64,000 bases of DNA from RBG-13-68-16 sp050018455. Lineage in GTDB: Bacteria; Acidobacteriota; Thermoanaerobaculia; Thermoanaerobaculales; Thermoanaerobaculaceae. Positions within the stretch are counted from its first letter, which is position 1. Every line of letters starts with the position of its first letter. Below are positions 23,160 through 31,779 of the stretch, piece after piece. The notes below the pieces were generated by a model. The model searched no databases, was not told the origin of the DNA, and was given only the letters and a program-made list of their open reading frames with translations. The stretch is taken from NCBI GenBank assembly GCA_050018455.1, contig JBEKAA010000001.1, positions 124,001 through 188,000 on the forward strand, in the 5' to 3' direction. The position numbers and the translations under genes are program-made.

Positions 23160-23876
23160 TCATCGGCCCGGTCGGACAGGAAACCCTGAACGGCCCGGCT
23201 CTGGTGCGGCGGGGCTCTTGGGAAAGCCATGCTCGCCCTTCACCGTTCGGGCCTGTTCCAGGTGCCGGCGCGCGTGAGCGGCAAACAGGAGCAGCAACTC
23301 GAAGAGACGGAGTTGAAACGCCGTCGTCGCGGGCGCCGAGACCCTCGGCTTCGACAGGTCCAGCCCACTGGCGGCCTGGACTCGTGACGTCAGCTGTCCG
23401 ATCAGGTCGAGGAGCGCCGGAAGCGTGACGTTCACCGGTTGATCGCCCGCCGGCACGTACTGCTCACGGGCTCTCTTCCTGCGCCGGACGGGAGGCTCCG
23501 TCGATTTGAGCAACCACCGCCCGAGCAGCCTCACCCGGAACGCGTCGTTGCTGTACCAGCCTCGTCCCCTGGCCTCGCCGATCGCGGAGTCGATCACCGG
23601 CAGCATCTCGGAACCCACGATGTTGAGGTGCCCGAAGCACTCGGCGATCGACCATCGCCCCGACCCGGGTCGCCAGTTGAACTGTGTGTCGGAGAGCCCT
23701 TCTGCGAGCTGCTGCAACTCCCGACCGACCTCTTGAAATTGGCGCAGGAGATCGTGCGCGCTCGGGTTCATGGCGCCCGTCGAGCGCCCGGGAACCGCAA
23801 CCCCCGCTTCCCTCCGGCCGAACGGGCGGCCGAACAGATGATCGGTGTCGCTGGGCCCTGCACCCTTGGTCGCCAT
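23160..23876 (-). CDS. DinB-superfamily (DinB_2) putative metal-dependent protein
   Basis: 238 residues from ATG 23876. The DinB-like four-helix core (about 36-215) has NWRPGSGRWSIAECFGHLN near the N-terminus and AAHARRHLEQA near the end, giving His residues in the usual metal positions. Function is unknown; relatives are thiol or other small-molecule transferases. TTGGAGGACC precedes ATG 23876; ATG 23771 (203 aa) would remove a low-complexity 35-residue extension that is not part of the domain. Confidence 0.78.
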   Translation of the reverse strand: MATKGAGPSDTDHLFGRPFGRREAGVAVPGRSTGAMNPSAHDLLRQFQEVGRELQQLAEGLSDTQFNWRPGSGRWSIAECFGHLNIVGSEMLPVIDSAIGEARGRGWYSNDAFRVRLLGRWLLKSTEPPVRRRKRAREQYVPAGDQPVNVTLPALLDLIGQLTSRVQAASGLDLSKPRVSAPATTAFQLRLFELLLLFAAHARRHLEQARTVKGEHGFPKSPAAPEPGRSGFPVRPGR

Positions 23877-23935
23877 CGTGGTCCTCCAACCGCGGGCTTT
23901 CACCCGGGCTGTTCGTGAAGGAGCCTACTACGAGT

Positions 23936-24406
23936 TCATGCCGATCTCATCCCACGCTTCCGCGCGAAATCGATCAGCGCGTCCCGGTGCCGGCGATCAG
24001 CGGCCCGGAGGCTGCCGAGCAGCCGCGCGACGTCGGGGTTCGCCTTGCCGAGGGCTTCTCGTGAGTGTACCTCCGCCACCCCGCTTTCGAACTCGATAGC
24101 GATGACCACTGCCTCGTGCAGCGAGAGTTGAGGCGCGGCCCGACGGACGTTTTCGAGCTGGGCGACCTCTCGCTGAAGGGCGTCGAGATCCAGCTCAACG
24201 TCGGCGAAATGAATGGCGTTCTGCCTCGCCACGCGGCGAAGGAACTGGATCTCGCCGAGATGCGAGCGCTCCTCGAAGGCGAGTTTGGAGAAGAGAGCCG
24301 ACGCGTCAGCGTCCTCCGCGAACGCCTCGCAGAGCTTGTTGTAGATCTCGTGCATCAAGACCTCGAACTGCTCCAGCGACCTCAGCACGCTTTGAAATTC
24401 CGCCAC
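23936..24406 (-). CDS. ferritin-like / rubrerythrin-type diiron protein
   Basis: 156 residues from GTG 24406 (ATG 24448 is the alternative). Four-helix pattern with iron-ligand candidates in LMHEIY, FEERSHLGEIQF (ExxH), AIEFESGVAEVH (ExxxxxxxH) and ADRRHRD. No rubredoxin domain follows. Likely oxidative stress or iron handling. TAGAAT at 24551-24546 (minus strand) is a candidate -10. Confidence 0.72.
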   Translation of the reverse strand: MAEFQSVLRSLEQFEVLMHEIYNKLCEAFAEDADASALFSKLAFEERSHLGEIQFLRRVARQNAIHFADVELDLDALQREVAQLENVRRAAPQLSLHEAVVIAIEFESGVAEVHSREALGKANPDVARLLGSLRAADRRHRDALIDFARKRGMRSA

Positions 24407-24611
24407 CGCACCCCCCTGCAGCAGAGAACCGGAGGCAAGGCGTTCCATTCCTGTCTTGTCGCCGCACGCGCTCCTTTGCCCCGCCGCAACTCGGCGCCTC
24501 CGGTCTCCCCCCGAATAGGACGAAAGTCATGCCCCCTGCGGTGAGATTCTAACCCGACCGATTCCGTCCGTCCCATGGTCAGGGGTCCGGACCGCACCTG
24601 TCTCGACCGCG

Positions 24612-24617
24612 TAGAAT
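24612..24617 (+). promoter_or_regulatory. -10 element TAGAAT giving a leaderless helicase mRNA
   Basis: TAGAAT, 7 bases, GTG 24625. The spacing equals that at tolQ. An ATG at 24616 overlaps this hexamer and would not be transcribed from it. Confidence 0.45.
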
Positions 24618-24624
24618 GAGCCCC

Positions 24625-27045
24625 GTGGCAGTCCGCATCGACCTCGACAAGCGGCAGGTTACCTGCTCCGTCCACGATCTCTTGCCCGAGAGCATCCGGC
24701 CGGGCCTCGGGGTGCCGGGAGAGGGGCTCGCCCGCCTCTCGGTGGGAGCCGAGCTTCACAGGACCGTTCAGAACCAGCGCCACGCCGATGACCCTCGGTA
24801 CACCAGCGAGGTCCCCGTCGACGCCACCTTTACCATCGACGGCTGGGAGCTCCGGGTCATCGGGAGAGCCGACGGCCTGACACGCTCCGACCAGGACCGC
24901 CGCGTCGTCGAGGAAATCAAGACGCTCCACTTCAGAACCGAGTTGCACCACCCCCTCGCGCACGAGAGGATCGAGAGGTTCCGGTGGCAGGCCCGCCTCT
25001 ACGCGTGGTGCCTCTTCCCTGACGGCGACGCGACCGCGCGCCTCCTGCTGATCGACCTGGGAGGCGACGAGCACCGTGTCGAGGACGTGCCGTGGTCTCC
25101 CCGCCAGGTCGAGGCATACCTGCGGGCGCGTCTCCACGCACTCGTCGCAGCAGAGCGTGCGCGCGAGCGAACGAGGGCCGTCTGGCGCGAAGCGGCCGTT
25201 ACCCTGCCCTTTCCGTTCGACGCGCCGCGGCTCGTTCAGCGAGAGGCGATGGAGGCCGTCGCGGCCGCGGTCGAAGCCGGACGCCACCTGCTCCTGGCGG
25301 CTCCGACCGGCGTCGGGAAGACAGCGGCCGCGTTGTTCCCAACGATGAAGTTCGCCCTTGCGACCGGGCGGCGCGTCGCCTTCCTCACCGCCAAGACGCC
25401 GCAGCAGCACCTGGCGGTCGAGACGCTCCAGGCCATGCAGCGCGGCGGGTGGCGATCGATCCAGATCCGCGCGAAGGCCAAAATGTGTGCGAACCGCGAG
25501 GTGGTTTGCCACGAGGAGTTCTGCCTCCACGCGCGCGACTACGGCAGCAAGCTCGAAGAGCGCGGGGTGCTGCCCGCGCTTCTCGCCGGGCCGCCGCACC
25601 TCGACCCTGACCGGGTTTTCGAGGTGGCCCACGCCGCCGAAGTCTGCCCCTTCGAGGTTTCTCTCGAGCTCTTGCGCGAAGCCAGTGCCGTTGTCTGCGA
25701 CTACAACTACGTCTTCGACCCGTCGATTGCCCTCTTCGGCCTCGCGTCGGAGGGCTCGATCGAGGACACGATCCTGATCGTCGACGAGGCCCACAACCTC
25801 GTGGACCGGGCTCGCGAGTACTATTCGCCGCGCCTCCCACGCGGAGCGGTTCGGGAAGCTCGACGACTCGTTGAGGGACACCGGCAAAGGGTATGCCGCG
25901 ACCTCGACGAGCTTCTCGCGGACCTCGACGATCTGATCGGCCGCGAGGTCTCGAACACCCTCGGCTCGAGCTCCGGATGCAGGAACATCGCGCTCGACCC
26001 CAAACCGCTCGTCGAGGCCCGGCTTGCCCTCGATGCCCTCGTGGCCCCTTACTTCACGTTCAAGCGCAACGCCGATCTCTGGCTCGCGAAGGACCCGGTC
26101 GTCGACGTGCTGCTCTCACTCGCACGCATGACGGACCTTCTGGAGGACGGCGGCCGCGAGCTGGTCCCGCTCGCCGAGAGGCCGGGCGCAGAGGAGGCGG
26201 ACGAGTCGCTTCGAGTCTTTTGCCTGGACGCGTCGCGTTTCACAGGGGCGTTCCTCCAGCGTTCAGCCGGGTGCATAGCCATGTCCGCCACCCTGGAGCC
26301 GTTCGATTTCTACCGCGACCTCCTGGGATTCGACCCCGACCGCACCGACCTGGTCGCCCTCCCGTCGCCGTTCCCCCCCGAAAATCGTCTGATCGTCGCG
26401 GTCGACGAGGTGGACACGACCTACCGCGCGCGTCCCCGCTGGTATGGGCGCATCGCCGAGCTGGTCGCCGAACTTGCGCCGGCAGACCGCAACGCGCTCG
26501 TTCTCTTTCCCTCCTACGCGTTCCTCCAGGAAGTCGCGGGCCGGCTGGTCGTCCCGGGCCACGCCGTCGAGATCCAGCGCGGAACCGACTCGGATCGAGC
26601 TCGGCGGGACATACTCGCCAGGCTGCGGGCAAACCATGAGCCTGTGCTGCTGCTCGCCGTGCTGGGCGGGGCCTTCTCCGAGGGGGTGGACTACCCGGGC
26701 GAGATGCTCTCCGAGGTGGTGGTGGTCTCGCCCGCCCTGCCTCAGGTCGGACCGGAGCGGGAGCTGTTGAAGGCCTACTTCGACGAACGCTACGAGAGCG
26801 GATTCGAATACGCGTACCTGGTCCCCGGCATGACCCGGGTCGTTCAGGCCGCCGGGCGCCTGATCCGCTCGGCGGAGGACAGGGGCGTCATCGTCCTCGT
26901 CTGCAGGCGATTCCTCGCCGACCCTTACCGTTCGCTGCTCCCCGGAGAGTGGACCGGTGGAGATCCCGGGTCGCTTCGCCGGGACGACCCGGCAGGCGCC
27001 GTACGCGCCTTCTTCGCCCCCGCCGGCGAGGCCGATCCGTGCTAG
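24625..27045 (+). CDS. PD-(D/E)XK nuclease fused to XPD/DinG-type Fe-S DNA helicase
   Basis: 806 residues from GTG 24625. Residues about 20-160 look like a Cas4/RecB-type nuclease: Asp83 in GRADG, the E-x-K of VVEEIKT (Glu97, Lys99) and QARLYAW (Gln122, Tyr126). The SF2 helicase follows: Walker A APTGVGKT (226-233), four Cys (288, 295, 300, 341) placed as in XPD/DinG Fe-S domains, DEAH (387-390), and late motifs SATLEPFDFYRDLLGF, GGAFSEGVDYPGE and QAAGRLIRS. It should unwind DNA 5'-3' and perhaps cut it. Firmicutes DinG carry a DEDD exonuclease instead, so this domain pairing is notable. It stands alone upstream of the CBS gene. Confidence 0.88.
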   Translation: MAVRIDLDKRQVTCSVHDLLPESIRPGLGVPGEGLARLSVGAELHRTVQNQRHADDPRYTSEVPVDATFTIDGWELRVIGRADGLTRSDQDRRVVEEIKTLHFRTELHHPLAHERIERFRWQARLYAWCLFPDGDATARLLLIDLGGDEHRVEDVPWSPRQVEAYLRARLHALVAAERARERTRAVWREAAVTLPFPFDAPRLVQREAMEAVAAAVEAGRHLLLAAPTGVGKTAAALFPTMKFALATGRRVAFLTAKTPQQHLAVETLQAMQRGGWRSIQIRAKAKMCANREVVCHEEFCLHARDYGSKLEERGVLPALLAGPPHLDPDRVFEVAHAAEVCPFEVSLELLREASAVVCDYNYVFDPSIALFGLASEGSIEDTILIVDEAHNLVDRAREYYSPRLPRGAVREARRLVEGHRQRVCRDLDELLADLDDLIGREVSNTLGSSSGCRNIALDPKPLVEARLALDALVAPYFTFKRNADLWLAKDPVVDVLLSLARMTDLLEDGGRELVPLAERPGAEEADESLRVFCLDASRFTGAFLQRSAGCIAMSATLEPFDFYRDLLGFDPDRTDLVALPSPFPPENRLIVAVDEVDTTYRARPRWYGRIAELVAELAPADRNALVLFPSYAFLQEVAGRLVVPGHAVEIQRGTDSDRARRDILARLRANHEPVLLLAVLGGAFSEGVDYPGEMLSEVVVVSPALPQVGPERELLKAYFDERYESGFEYAYLVPGMTRVVQAAGRLIRSAEDRGVIVLVCRRFLADPYRSLLPGEWTGGDPGSLRRDDPAGAVRAFFAPAGEADPC

Positions 27046-27078
27046 TCTTTTGGAGAGTATCCGTTTCGGGGGGGACCA

Positions 27079-27519
27079 ATGGACACCGTAGCTCACATTC
27101 TCAAGGAGAAGGGGTCGAAGGTTCACAAGGCCTCGCCGGGCGATACGGTTCTCGAGGCCGTGCAGAAGATGTTCGCGGAGAAGGTCGGCGCGCTCCTCGT
27201 GTGCGAGGCTGGAAAGCCGGTCGGCATGTTCACCGAGAGGGATCTCATGAACGTCGTGATCCTCGGCCGCCTCGACCCGGCGACCACCAGGGTCGGTGAT
27301 GTCATGTCGCGCGAAGTCGTCTATGTCGAGCCGACGGCCGCGGCGGCCGAGGCGATGGCGGTGATGACCGAGCGCCGATGCCGCCACCTCCCGGTGGCCA
27401 GCGACGGCCAGTTGATGGGGCTCATTTCGATCGGCGACCTGGTCCGCTGGGCGAGCCGCAACCAGGAGTTCGAGATCCGCAAGCTGACGGAGTACATCTG
27501 CGGGAAGTACCCGGGATGA
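27079..27519 (+). CDS. tandem CBS-domain protein
   Basis: 146 residues made of two CBS motifs (about 8-65 and 72-130; GALLVCEAGKPVGMFTERDL, RRCRHLPVASDGQLMGLISI). Such stand-alone pairs bind adenine nucleotides and act as energy sensors. GGGGGGACCA precedes the ATG. The stop overlaps the cupin start by ATGA. Confidence 0.9.
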   Translation: MDTVAHILKEKGSKVHKASPGDTVLEAVQKMFAEKVGALLVCEAGKPVGMFTERDLMNVVILGRLDPATTRVGDVMSREVVYVEPTAAAAEAMAVMTERRCRHLPVASDGQLMGLISIGDLVRWASRNQEFEIRKLTEYICGKYPG

Positions 27520-28031
27520 TGTCGCAGGCGCGCCTGAGGCTGTTCGAAGCGGCGGCGCTGAGAAAGACCCTTGCCAGCGCCGCGGCTTCACCTCGGAAGC
27601 GGGCGAACCTCAACGTCCACCCAACGTTGGAGGATCCTATCCAGCGGATGCTCAATGTCTTCCAGCCCGGCACCTACGTCCGGCCGCACCGTCACGAGCC
27701 GCAACGCTTCGAGCTGTTTCTCGCCCTCTCCGGCCGGGCCGGACTCCTGACATTCGACGACGGGGGCGCCGTCTCCGAGACAGCGATCCTCGACCCCGGC
27801 TCGGTGTGGGCCGTCGAGCTGCCCGGTTTCGTCTGGCACACCGTCGTCTCTCTCGCGGCCGACACCGCTTTGTTCGAGGTCAAGCCGGGGCCGTACATTC
27901 CCCTCGCGGACAAGGACTTCGCGGCCTGGGCCCCGCCCGAGGGCGGCTCTGAGGCGCAAGCGATGCTCGAAGTTTGGCGGCGCCGCGTCGAAGGGTTCCT
28001 CGCCCCACAGGAAGGCCCCGCCGCGGTCTAG
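27516..28031 (+). CDS. WbuC-like cupin-fold metalloprotein
   Basis: 171 residues. The N-terminal pattern RKRANLNVHPTLEDPIQRML and the His-rich cupin motif YVRPHRHE match the WbuC family, found in polysaccharide gene sets but of unclear reaction. VWHTV supplies another possible metal His. It overlaps the CBS gene; tight coupling suggests the two act together. Confidence 0.75.
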   Translation: MMSQARLRLFEAAALRKTLASAAASPRKRANLNVHPTLEDPIQRMLNVFQPGTYVRPHRHEPQRFELFLALSGRAGLLTFDDGGAVSETAILDPGSVWAVELPGFVWHTVVSLAADTALFEVKPGPYIPLADKDFAAWAPPEGGSEAQAMLEVWRRRVEGFLAPQEGPAAV

Positions 28032-28066
28032 CAGCGGCGACGTGGTGATCTCGCCCAAGCCGATGA

Positions 28067-28150
28067 GACTGCTGCGGCTTCTTCGGAGCCTCGCAGTGAC
28101 AGGGGTGGGGAGAAGACTGCTTCGGCCCCCGCAGGGCCCCGCAGCGACAG
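28067..28150. repeat. two direct copies of a 36-base imperfect palindrome
   Basis: Units 28067-28102 and 28115-28150 share 27 of 36 bases; each begins GACTGCT and ends CGCAG[T/C]GACAG, and each can fold (CTGC with GCAG). They lie in the 158-base gap between convergent cupin and glycosyltransferase genes. They resemble small dispersed palindromic elements and may serve as a bidirectional terminator. Confidence 0.6.
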
Positions 28151-28189
28151 CCATTCCTTTACGAACGCCGGCGAATTGGTATTAGGCGC

Positions 28190-28918
28190 TCACCGGCTCC
28201 ACAGGTTGAACTTGAGGATGCACCAGATCGCCTCGAACCCGTCCTTCCAACCGATCTTCTTCCCCTCGGCGTATGTGCGGCCGTGGTATGCCACCGGCAC
28301 CTCGTAGATCCTCACGCCCATCCTGGCGACACGCGCCGTGAACTCGGGTTCGAACCCGAACCTCCCGGAGGTCAGCCGAAGCCGGTCCCTGACCGGCCGG
28401 GTGAACACCTTGTAGCACGTCTCCATGTCCGAGAGGTTGAGGTCGGTGAGCATGTTGGACAGCATCGTCAAGAACCTGTTCCCGACCGAGTGCCAGAAGA
28501 ACAGGACCCTGTGCGGCCCTCCGAGGAATCTGCTCCCGATCACAACGTCCGCTTTCCCGCTCAGGATCGGCCCCAGGAGAGCCGGGTAGTCCGACGGGTC
28601 GTATTCGAGATCGGCGTCCTGGACGATGACGATGTCGCCCGTCGTGGCTGCGAAGCCAGTCCGCAGGCCTGCGCCCTTCCCCCGATTGCGCTCGTGCCGG
28701 AGCCAGATGAACCGGCACGGCCTGGAGGCCTCCGCCGGTGGCTTGTAGGCGGCGAGCCGTTCCGCAGTGGCGTCGCGCGAGCAGTCGTCCACCGCCACGA
28801 TCTCCACCTCGGTCACCTGCACCGGAAAAGGCGCGCACGCCGCCCGGTCGAGGACCTGGGAGATGGTGCTCTCCTCGTTGAAGACCGGGACGACGATCGA
28901 GACCTTCAGGGTCTCCAT
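28190..28918 (-). CDS. family 2 glycosyltransferase (polyprenyl-phosphate mannosyl/glucosyltransferase-like)
   Basis: 242 residues. GT-A fold with IVVPVFNEESTI, AVDDCS, RNRGKGAGLRTGF, the metal-binding QDADLEY and GSRFLGG. No membrane helices, so it resembles soluble DPM1-type enzymes that charge a lipid phosphate. CGGAGGATC precedes the ATG. Confidence 0.88.
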   Translation of the reverse strand: METLKVSIVVPVFNEESTISQVLDRAACAPFPVQVTEVEIVAVDDCSRDATAERLAAYKPPAEASRPCRFIWLRHERNRGKGAGLRTGFAATTGDIVIVQDADLEYDPSDYPALLGPILSGKADVVIGSRFLGGPHRVLFFWHSVGNRFLTMLSNMLTDLNLSDMETCYKVFTRPVRDRLRLTSGRFGFEPEFTARVARMGVRIYEVPVAYHGRTYAEGKKIGWKDGFEAIWCILKFNLWSR

Positions 28919-28968
28919 GATGATCCTCCGAACTCGAATGTGTGCTTGCCCACCCTGACGCTCGAGAG

Positions 28969-28974
28969 TAACGT
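28969..28974 (+). promoter_or_regulatory. candidate -10 element TAACGT (leaderless)
   Basis: TAACGT, 6 bases, GTG 28981. Weak as a -10 but spaced as at the other leaderless starts. Confidence 0.25.
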
Positions 28975-28980
28975 GCCGGC

Positions 28981-29262
28981 GTGAGCTGGACTCTCTCGCT
29001 TCCCGCCCTGCTCGTTCTGGGTTGGGGCATCGCCGGCCTGCTGTGGTGGCTTCGCCGCCAGCGGGCCTTCTTCGAGCCCCTCCTGCCGTGGGTGATGACC
29101 GGGTTGGCTCTCGTGTCGGTGGCGATGGCCCTCCTGCTGGCCACCTCGCGCGCGCCCCTTGCGGACCAGGTCGTGCGCGGAGCGCTGCTGATCGAGGGAG
29201 CGCTCGGGCTCTGGGTTCTCAGGCACGATGGGCGCGGGAAATCGGGCGATGGACGGCCCTGA
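28981..29262 (+). CDS. small membrane protein of unknown function
   Basis: 93 residues with a GTG start. Three hydrophobic segments (about 6-24, 36-54, 62-80) and an Arg/Gly-rich tail. Not recognised. It is divergent from the glycosyltransferase and overlaps the Smr gene by 35 bases, so the two are probably cotranscribed. Confidence 0.6.
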   Translation: MSWTLSLPALLVLGWGIAGLLWWLRRQRAFFEPLLPWVMTGLALVSVAMALLLATSRAPLADQVVRGALLIEGALGLWVLRHDGRGKSGDGRP

Positions 29263-29557
29263 CGAGCTCACAGAGCTCCCTATCGAGGACAGCCTCGATC
29301 TCCACACGTTCGCACCGCGCGACGTCGCCAACGTCGTGGACGAATACCTCCGCGCCGCAAGAGCGGCCGGCTTCCACGAAGTCCGTCTGATCCACGGGCG
29401 CGGGCGCGGCGTCCAGCGTGCCGCTGTCCATGCGGTCATCGCCAGGCTGCCCTGGGTCGTCAGCGCCCACGAAGCCCCTCCCGATCGCGGGGGGTGGGGC
29501 GCGACGGTAGTCACACTCGGGGCACTGGGCGAGGAGAACACCGTCACGCCTGACTAG
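29228..29557 (+). CDS. Smr-domain protein
   Basis: 109 residues. The Smr core has LDLHTF and the catalytic-type motif VRLIHGRGRGVQRAAV. Stand-alone Smr proteins are nucleases or nucleic-acid binders related to the MutS2 C-terminus and to ribosome rescue (SmrB). Start may be ATG 29228 or 29249. The 3' end overlaps the convergent zinc-ribbon gene by 4 bases. Confidence 0.85.
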   Translation: MGAGNRAMDGPDELTELPIEDSLDLHTFAPRDVANVVDEYLRAARAAGFHEVRLIHGRGRGVQRAAVHAVIARLPWVVSAHEAPPDRGGWGATVVTLGALGEENTVTPD

Positions 29558-29847
29558 TCCAGGTCGACGTCGCGGATCGGCTTCGTCACAGGCTCGCTCT
29601 TGGCGGTCTCGAGGAGCTTGCGGAACTTCTCCTCGCGGATCTCGGGCCCGGCCTTCTCCGCACGCATCGCCTCCTCCATCTTCGCGCGCGCCTCCGCCCG
29701 CTCCTGGGTCAGCGCCTGAAGCCGCCCCTCGAGCGAGGCTCCGGACTTCGGCTGTTCGGGCGCCTTTCCGCCCACGACAACCTGCTTCTCGCCGTCCACT
29801 TCCAGCAGAGCGCGACAATGCGGACAGGTCACGGTGAAGCTCGCCAT
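29554..29847 (-). CDS. small zinc-ribbon/coiled-coil protein
   Basis: 97 residues from ATG 29847, which has GGGAGGG six bases upstream. One CPHC knuckle at the N-terminus (VTCPHCRALLEVDG), then a charged helix (about 45-80, QERAEARAKMEEAMRAEK). A second Cys pair is missing, so metal binding would need a dimer. Candidate -10 TAGAAT at 29871-29866. Function unknown. Confidence 0.75.
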   Translation of the reverse strand: MASFTVTCPHCRALLEVDGEKQVVVGGKAPEQPKSGASLEGRLQALTQERAEARAKMEEAMRAEKAGPEIREEKFRKLLETAKSEPVTKPIRDVDLD

Positions 29848-29924
29848 TGAAAGCCCTCCCATTTGATTCTACCCGCCCCCAGACCGGAGCCGAAGACGGG
29901 CACAAAACGGGCGACTTCGATTGA

Positions 29925-31034
29925 TCAGGTGCCGACTTGGGCCGGGACGAGCTGGTCGAGCGCGGCGAGGAAGCGTTCGTTCTCCGGCCGGGTCCCGACC
30001 GAGATGCGCGCGCAGTTCACCAGGCCAGGGCCGCCGACCGGACGGATGATCACGCCACGTTGCTGGAACTCGACGAAGAGATCTCTCACGTCGGCCGCGA
30101 ACTCGACGAGCACGAAGTTCGCCACCGACGGCGTGAACGCCACCTTCCGCCGCGAGAGCTCGCCCTGAAGGTACGCGAGCTCCCGCAGGTTGTGCTCCCG
30201 CGAGGTCCGGACCCACTCGGCGTCGGCGAGGGCCGCCATCCCGGCCACTTGCGCGAGCGACGAGGTGTTGAAAGGCGAGCGCACACGGTTGACCGTCCCG
30301 ACCACGTCGGGCGACGAGACGCCGTATCCGATGCGCAAGCCTGCCAGGCCGTAAACCTTCGAGAACGTCCGCAAGACGATCACATGGCGTCCGGCCTTGA
30401 CGTCGTCGAGGGCGTCGGGGTAGTCGGATCGCTCGACGTACTCGTGGTACGCCTGGTCGACCACGACCAGCGCGCGATCGTTGACCTCGGCGAGGAAGCG
30501 ATCGAGCTCCCGGCGTGTGAAGTAGGTGCCTGTCGGGTTGCAGGGGTTGGCCAGGTAGACCAGCTTCGTCCGGTCGCTCACCGCCTTTGCCAGCGCGGGC
30601 AAGTCGTGGGCGCGCCCGGCGGTGGCCGGCGGCGTGACGGCGCGACCGTTCACCTGGTTCACCGCAAGCTGGTACGAAACGAACGACTGCTGCGAGAAGA
30701 CCGCCTCGTCGGCGTCCGCCATGAAGGCGCGAGCCAGCATCTCGATGATCTCGACCGAGCCGCTGCCGAGGATTATCTGCTCGATGTCAACGCCGAGGCG
30801 TGCCGCGAGCACCTTGCGGAGGGCGAACCCGCTTCCGTCGGGGTACCGGTGCAGGTTCGGCAGCGCCTCCTGTATCGCGGCCGCTGCCTTTGGCGATGGC
30901 CCCAACGGGTTTTCGTTCGACGCGAGCTTCACGATGTCGCTCACGCCCAGCTCCCGCTGCACCTCCTCGATCGGCTTTCCCGGCACGTACACGGCCAGCC
31001 TGCGGATGTACTCCGGAACCTCGGGTCCGCGCAT
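29925..31034 (-). CDS. hisC: histidinol-phosphate aminotransferase
   Basis: 369 residues. Fold-type I PLP enzyme: KLASNENPLGPSP, NPCNPTGTY, VVDQAYHEY, the PLP Lys in TFSKVYGLAGLRIGYG and ISVGTRPENERF. It makes histidinol phosphate; relatives act on aromatic amino acids and phosphonates, and no other his gene is nearby. Start 31034 is supported by GGGAGGACAACGT. rluB, in its present reading frame, overlaps the first 248 bases. Confidence 0.9.
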   Translation of the reverse strand: MRGPEVPEYIRRLAVYVPGKPIEEVQRELGVSDIVKLASNENPLGPSPKAAAAIQEALPNLHRYPDGSGFALRKVLAARLGVDIEQIILGSGSVEIIEMLARAFMADADEAVFSQQSFVSYQLAVNQVNGRAVTPPATAGRAHDLPALAKAVSDRTKLVYLANPCNPTGTYFTRRELDRFLAEVNDRALVVVDQAYHEYVERSDYPDALDDVKAGRHVIVLRTFSKVYGLAGLRIGYGVSSPDVVGTVNRVRSPFNTSSLAQVAGMAALADAEWVRTSREHNLRELAYLQGELSRRKVAFTPSVANFVLVEFAADVRDLFVEFQQRGVIIRPVGGPGLVNCARISVGTRPENERFLAALDQLVPAQVGT

Positions 31035-31779
31035 ACGTTGTCCTCCCGACCTCACGCCCCCCCCGACGCAAGCCCTCGATCTCTTCGGAATCAAGTTCCC
31101 GCCACTGGCCCGGCCTGAGCGACTCGTCGCGCACCGATCCGATCGCGACGCGCATGAGCCGTTGGACCGGATGCCCGATGCGCAGGAACATCTCCCTCAC
31201 CTCGTGGGTCTTGCCCTCTCCGACCGTGATCCGCCACCAGGAGTTCATCCCGGACGCCGTAGGCCGGACCATCGTCAACTCGTGCGGGACCACCCTGTGG
31301 CCTTCGAGCACGGTGCCCTTCGCGAGCCTCGTGCGTTCGGCATCGTCCGGTACGCCCTTCACCTTGGCGAGGTACTCGCGCAACACCCCGTAACGTGGGT
31401 GCGCCACGCGCAGGGCAAACTCCCCGTCGTTGGTGAGGATGACGAGCCCTTCCGAGTGGTAGTCCAGGCGCCCGACCGGAAACAGGCGTTCGCCGATCTT
31501 CCTGCCGAGCATGTCGAGGACGGTCGTGCGCCCTTCCGGGTCCTCGGTGGTGGTCATGACGCCGTCGGGCTTGTAGAGCAGGATGTACCGCAGGGTCTCG
31601 GGCGCCTTCAGTCGCTTCCCGTCGACCTTGACCGAGTCGACCGCCGGGTCCGCCTGGTCTCCCAGGACGGCCCGCCGCCCATTCACCGTCACGCGGCCCT
31701 CGCGAATGAATACCTCTGCCTCCCGGCGCGAAGCCACGCCGGCCCTCGCAATCAGCTTTTGGAGCCTCTCAAGGCTCAC
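30787..31779 (-). CDS. rluB: RluB/RsuA-family 23S rRNA pseudouridine synthase with possibly frameshifted tail
   Basis: 330 residues as it reads. S4 domain (about 1-45, RLQKLIARAGVASRREAE) and pseudouridine synthase domain with the catalytic Asp in GRLDYHSEGLVILTNDG and the late EGKTHEVREMF. The domain ends near residue 245; the remaining 80-odd Arg/Gly/Ala-rich residues lie over hisC in another frame. A G8 run (31057-31064) marks the change. One more G would give a TGA at 31054-31052, just before hisC, which is the normal arrangement. Start GTG 31779 has GGAAGG upstream; GTG 31785 is possible. Confidence 0.82.
   Translation of the reverse strand: MSLERLQKLIARAGVASRREAEVFIREGRVTVNGRRAVLGDQADPAVDSVKVDGKRLKAPETLRYILLYKPDGVMTTTEDPEGRTTVLDMLGRKIGERLFPVGRLDYHSEGLVILTNDGEFALRVAHPRYGVLREYLAKVKGVPDDAERTRLAKGTVLEGHRVVPHELTMVRPTASGMNSWWRITVGEGKTHEVREMFLRIGHPVQRLMRVAIGSVRDESLRPGQWRELDSEEIEGLRRGGREVGRTTYARTRGSGVHPQAGRVRAGKADRGGAAGAGRERHREARVERKPVGAIAKGSGRDTGGAAEPAPVPRRKRVRPPQGARGTPRR
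31057..31064. other. G8/C8 homopolymer controlling the rluB reading frame
   Basis: Eight C on the plus strand (G8 in the coding sense). With nine bases rluB stops at once; with eight it extends 248 bases into hisC; with seven it joins the hisC frame. It may be an indel error or a slippage-prone site. Confidence 0.6.

Noticed and set aside
24306..24530. 74-codon frame starting 15 bases after a TAGAAT
   Set aside because: It overlaps the ferritin-like gene out of frame; the promoter more likely serves that gene.
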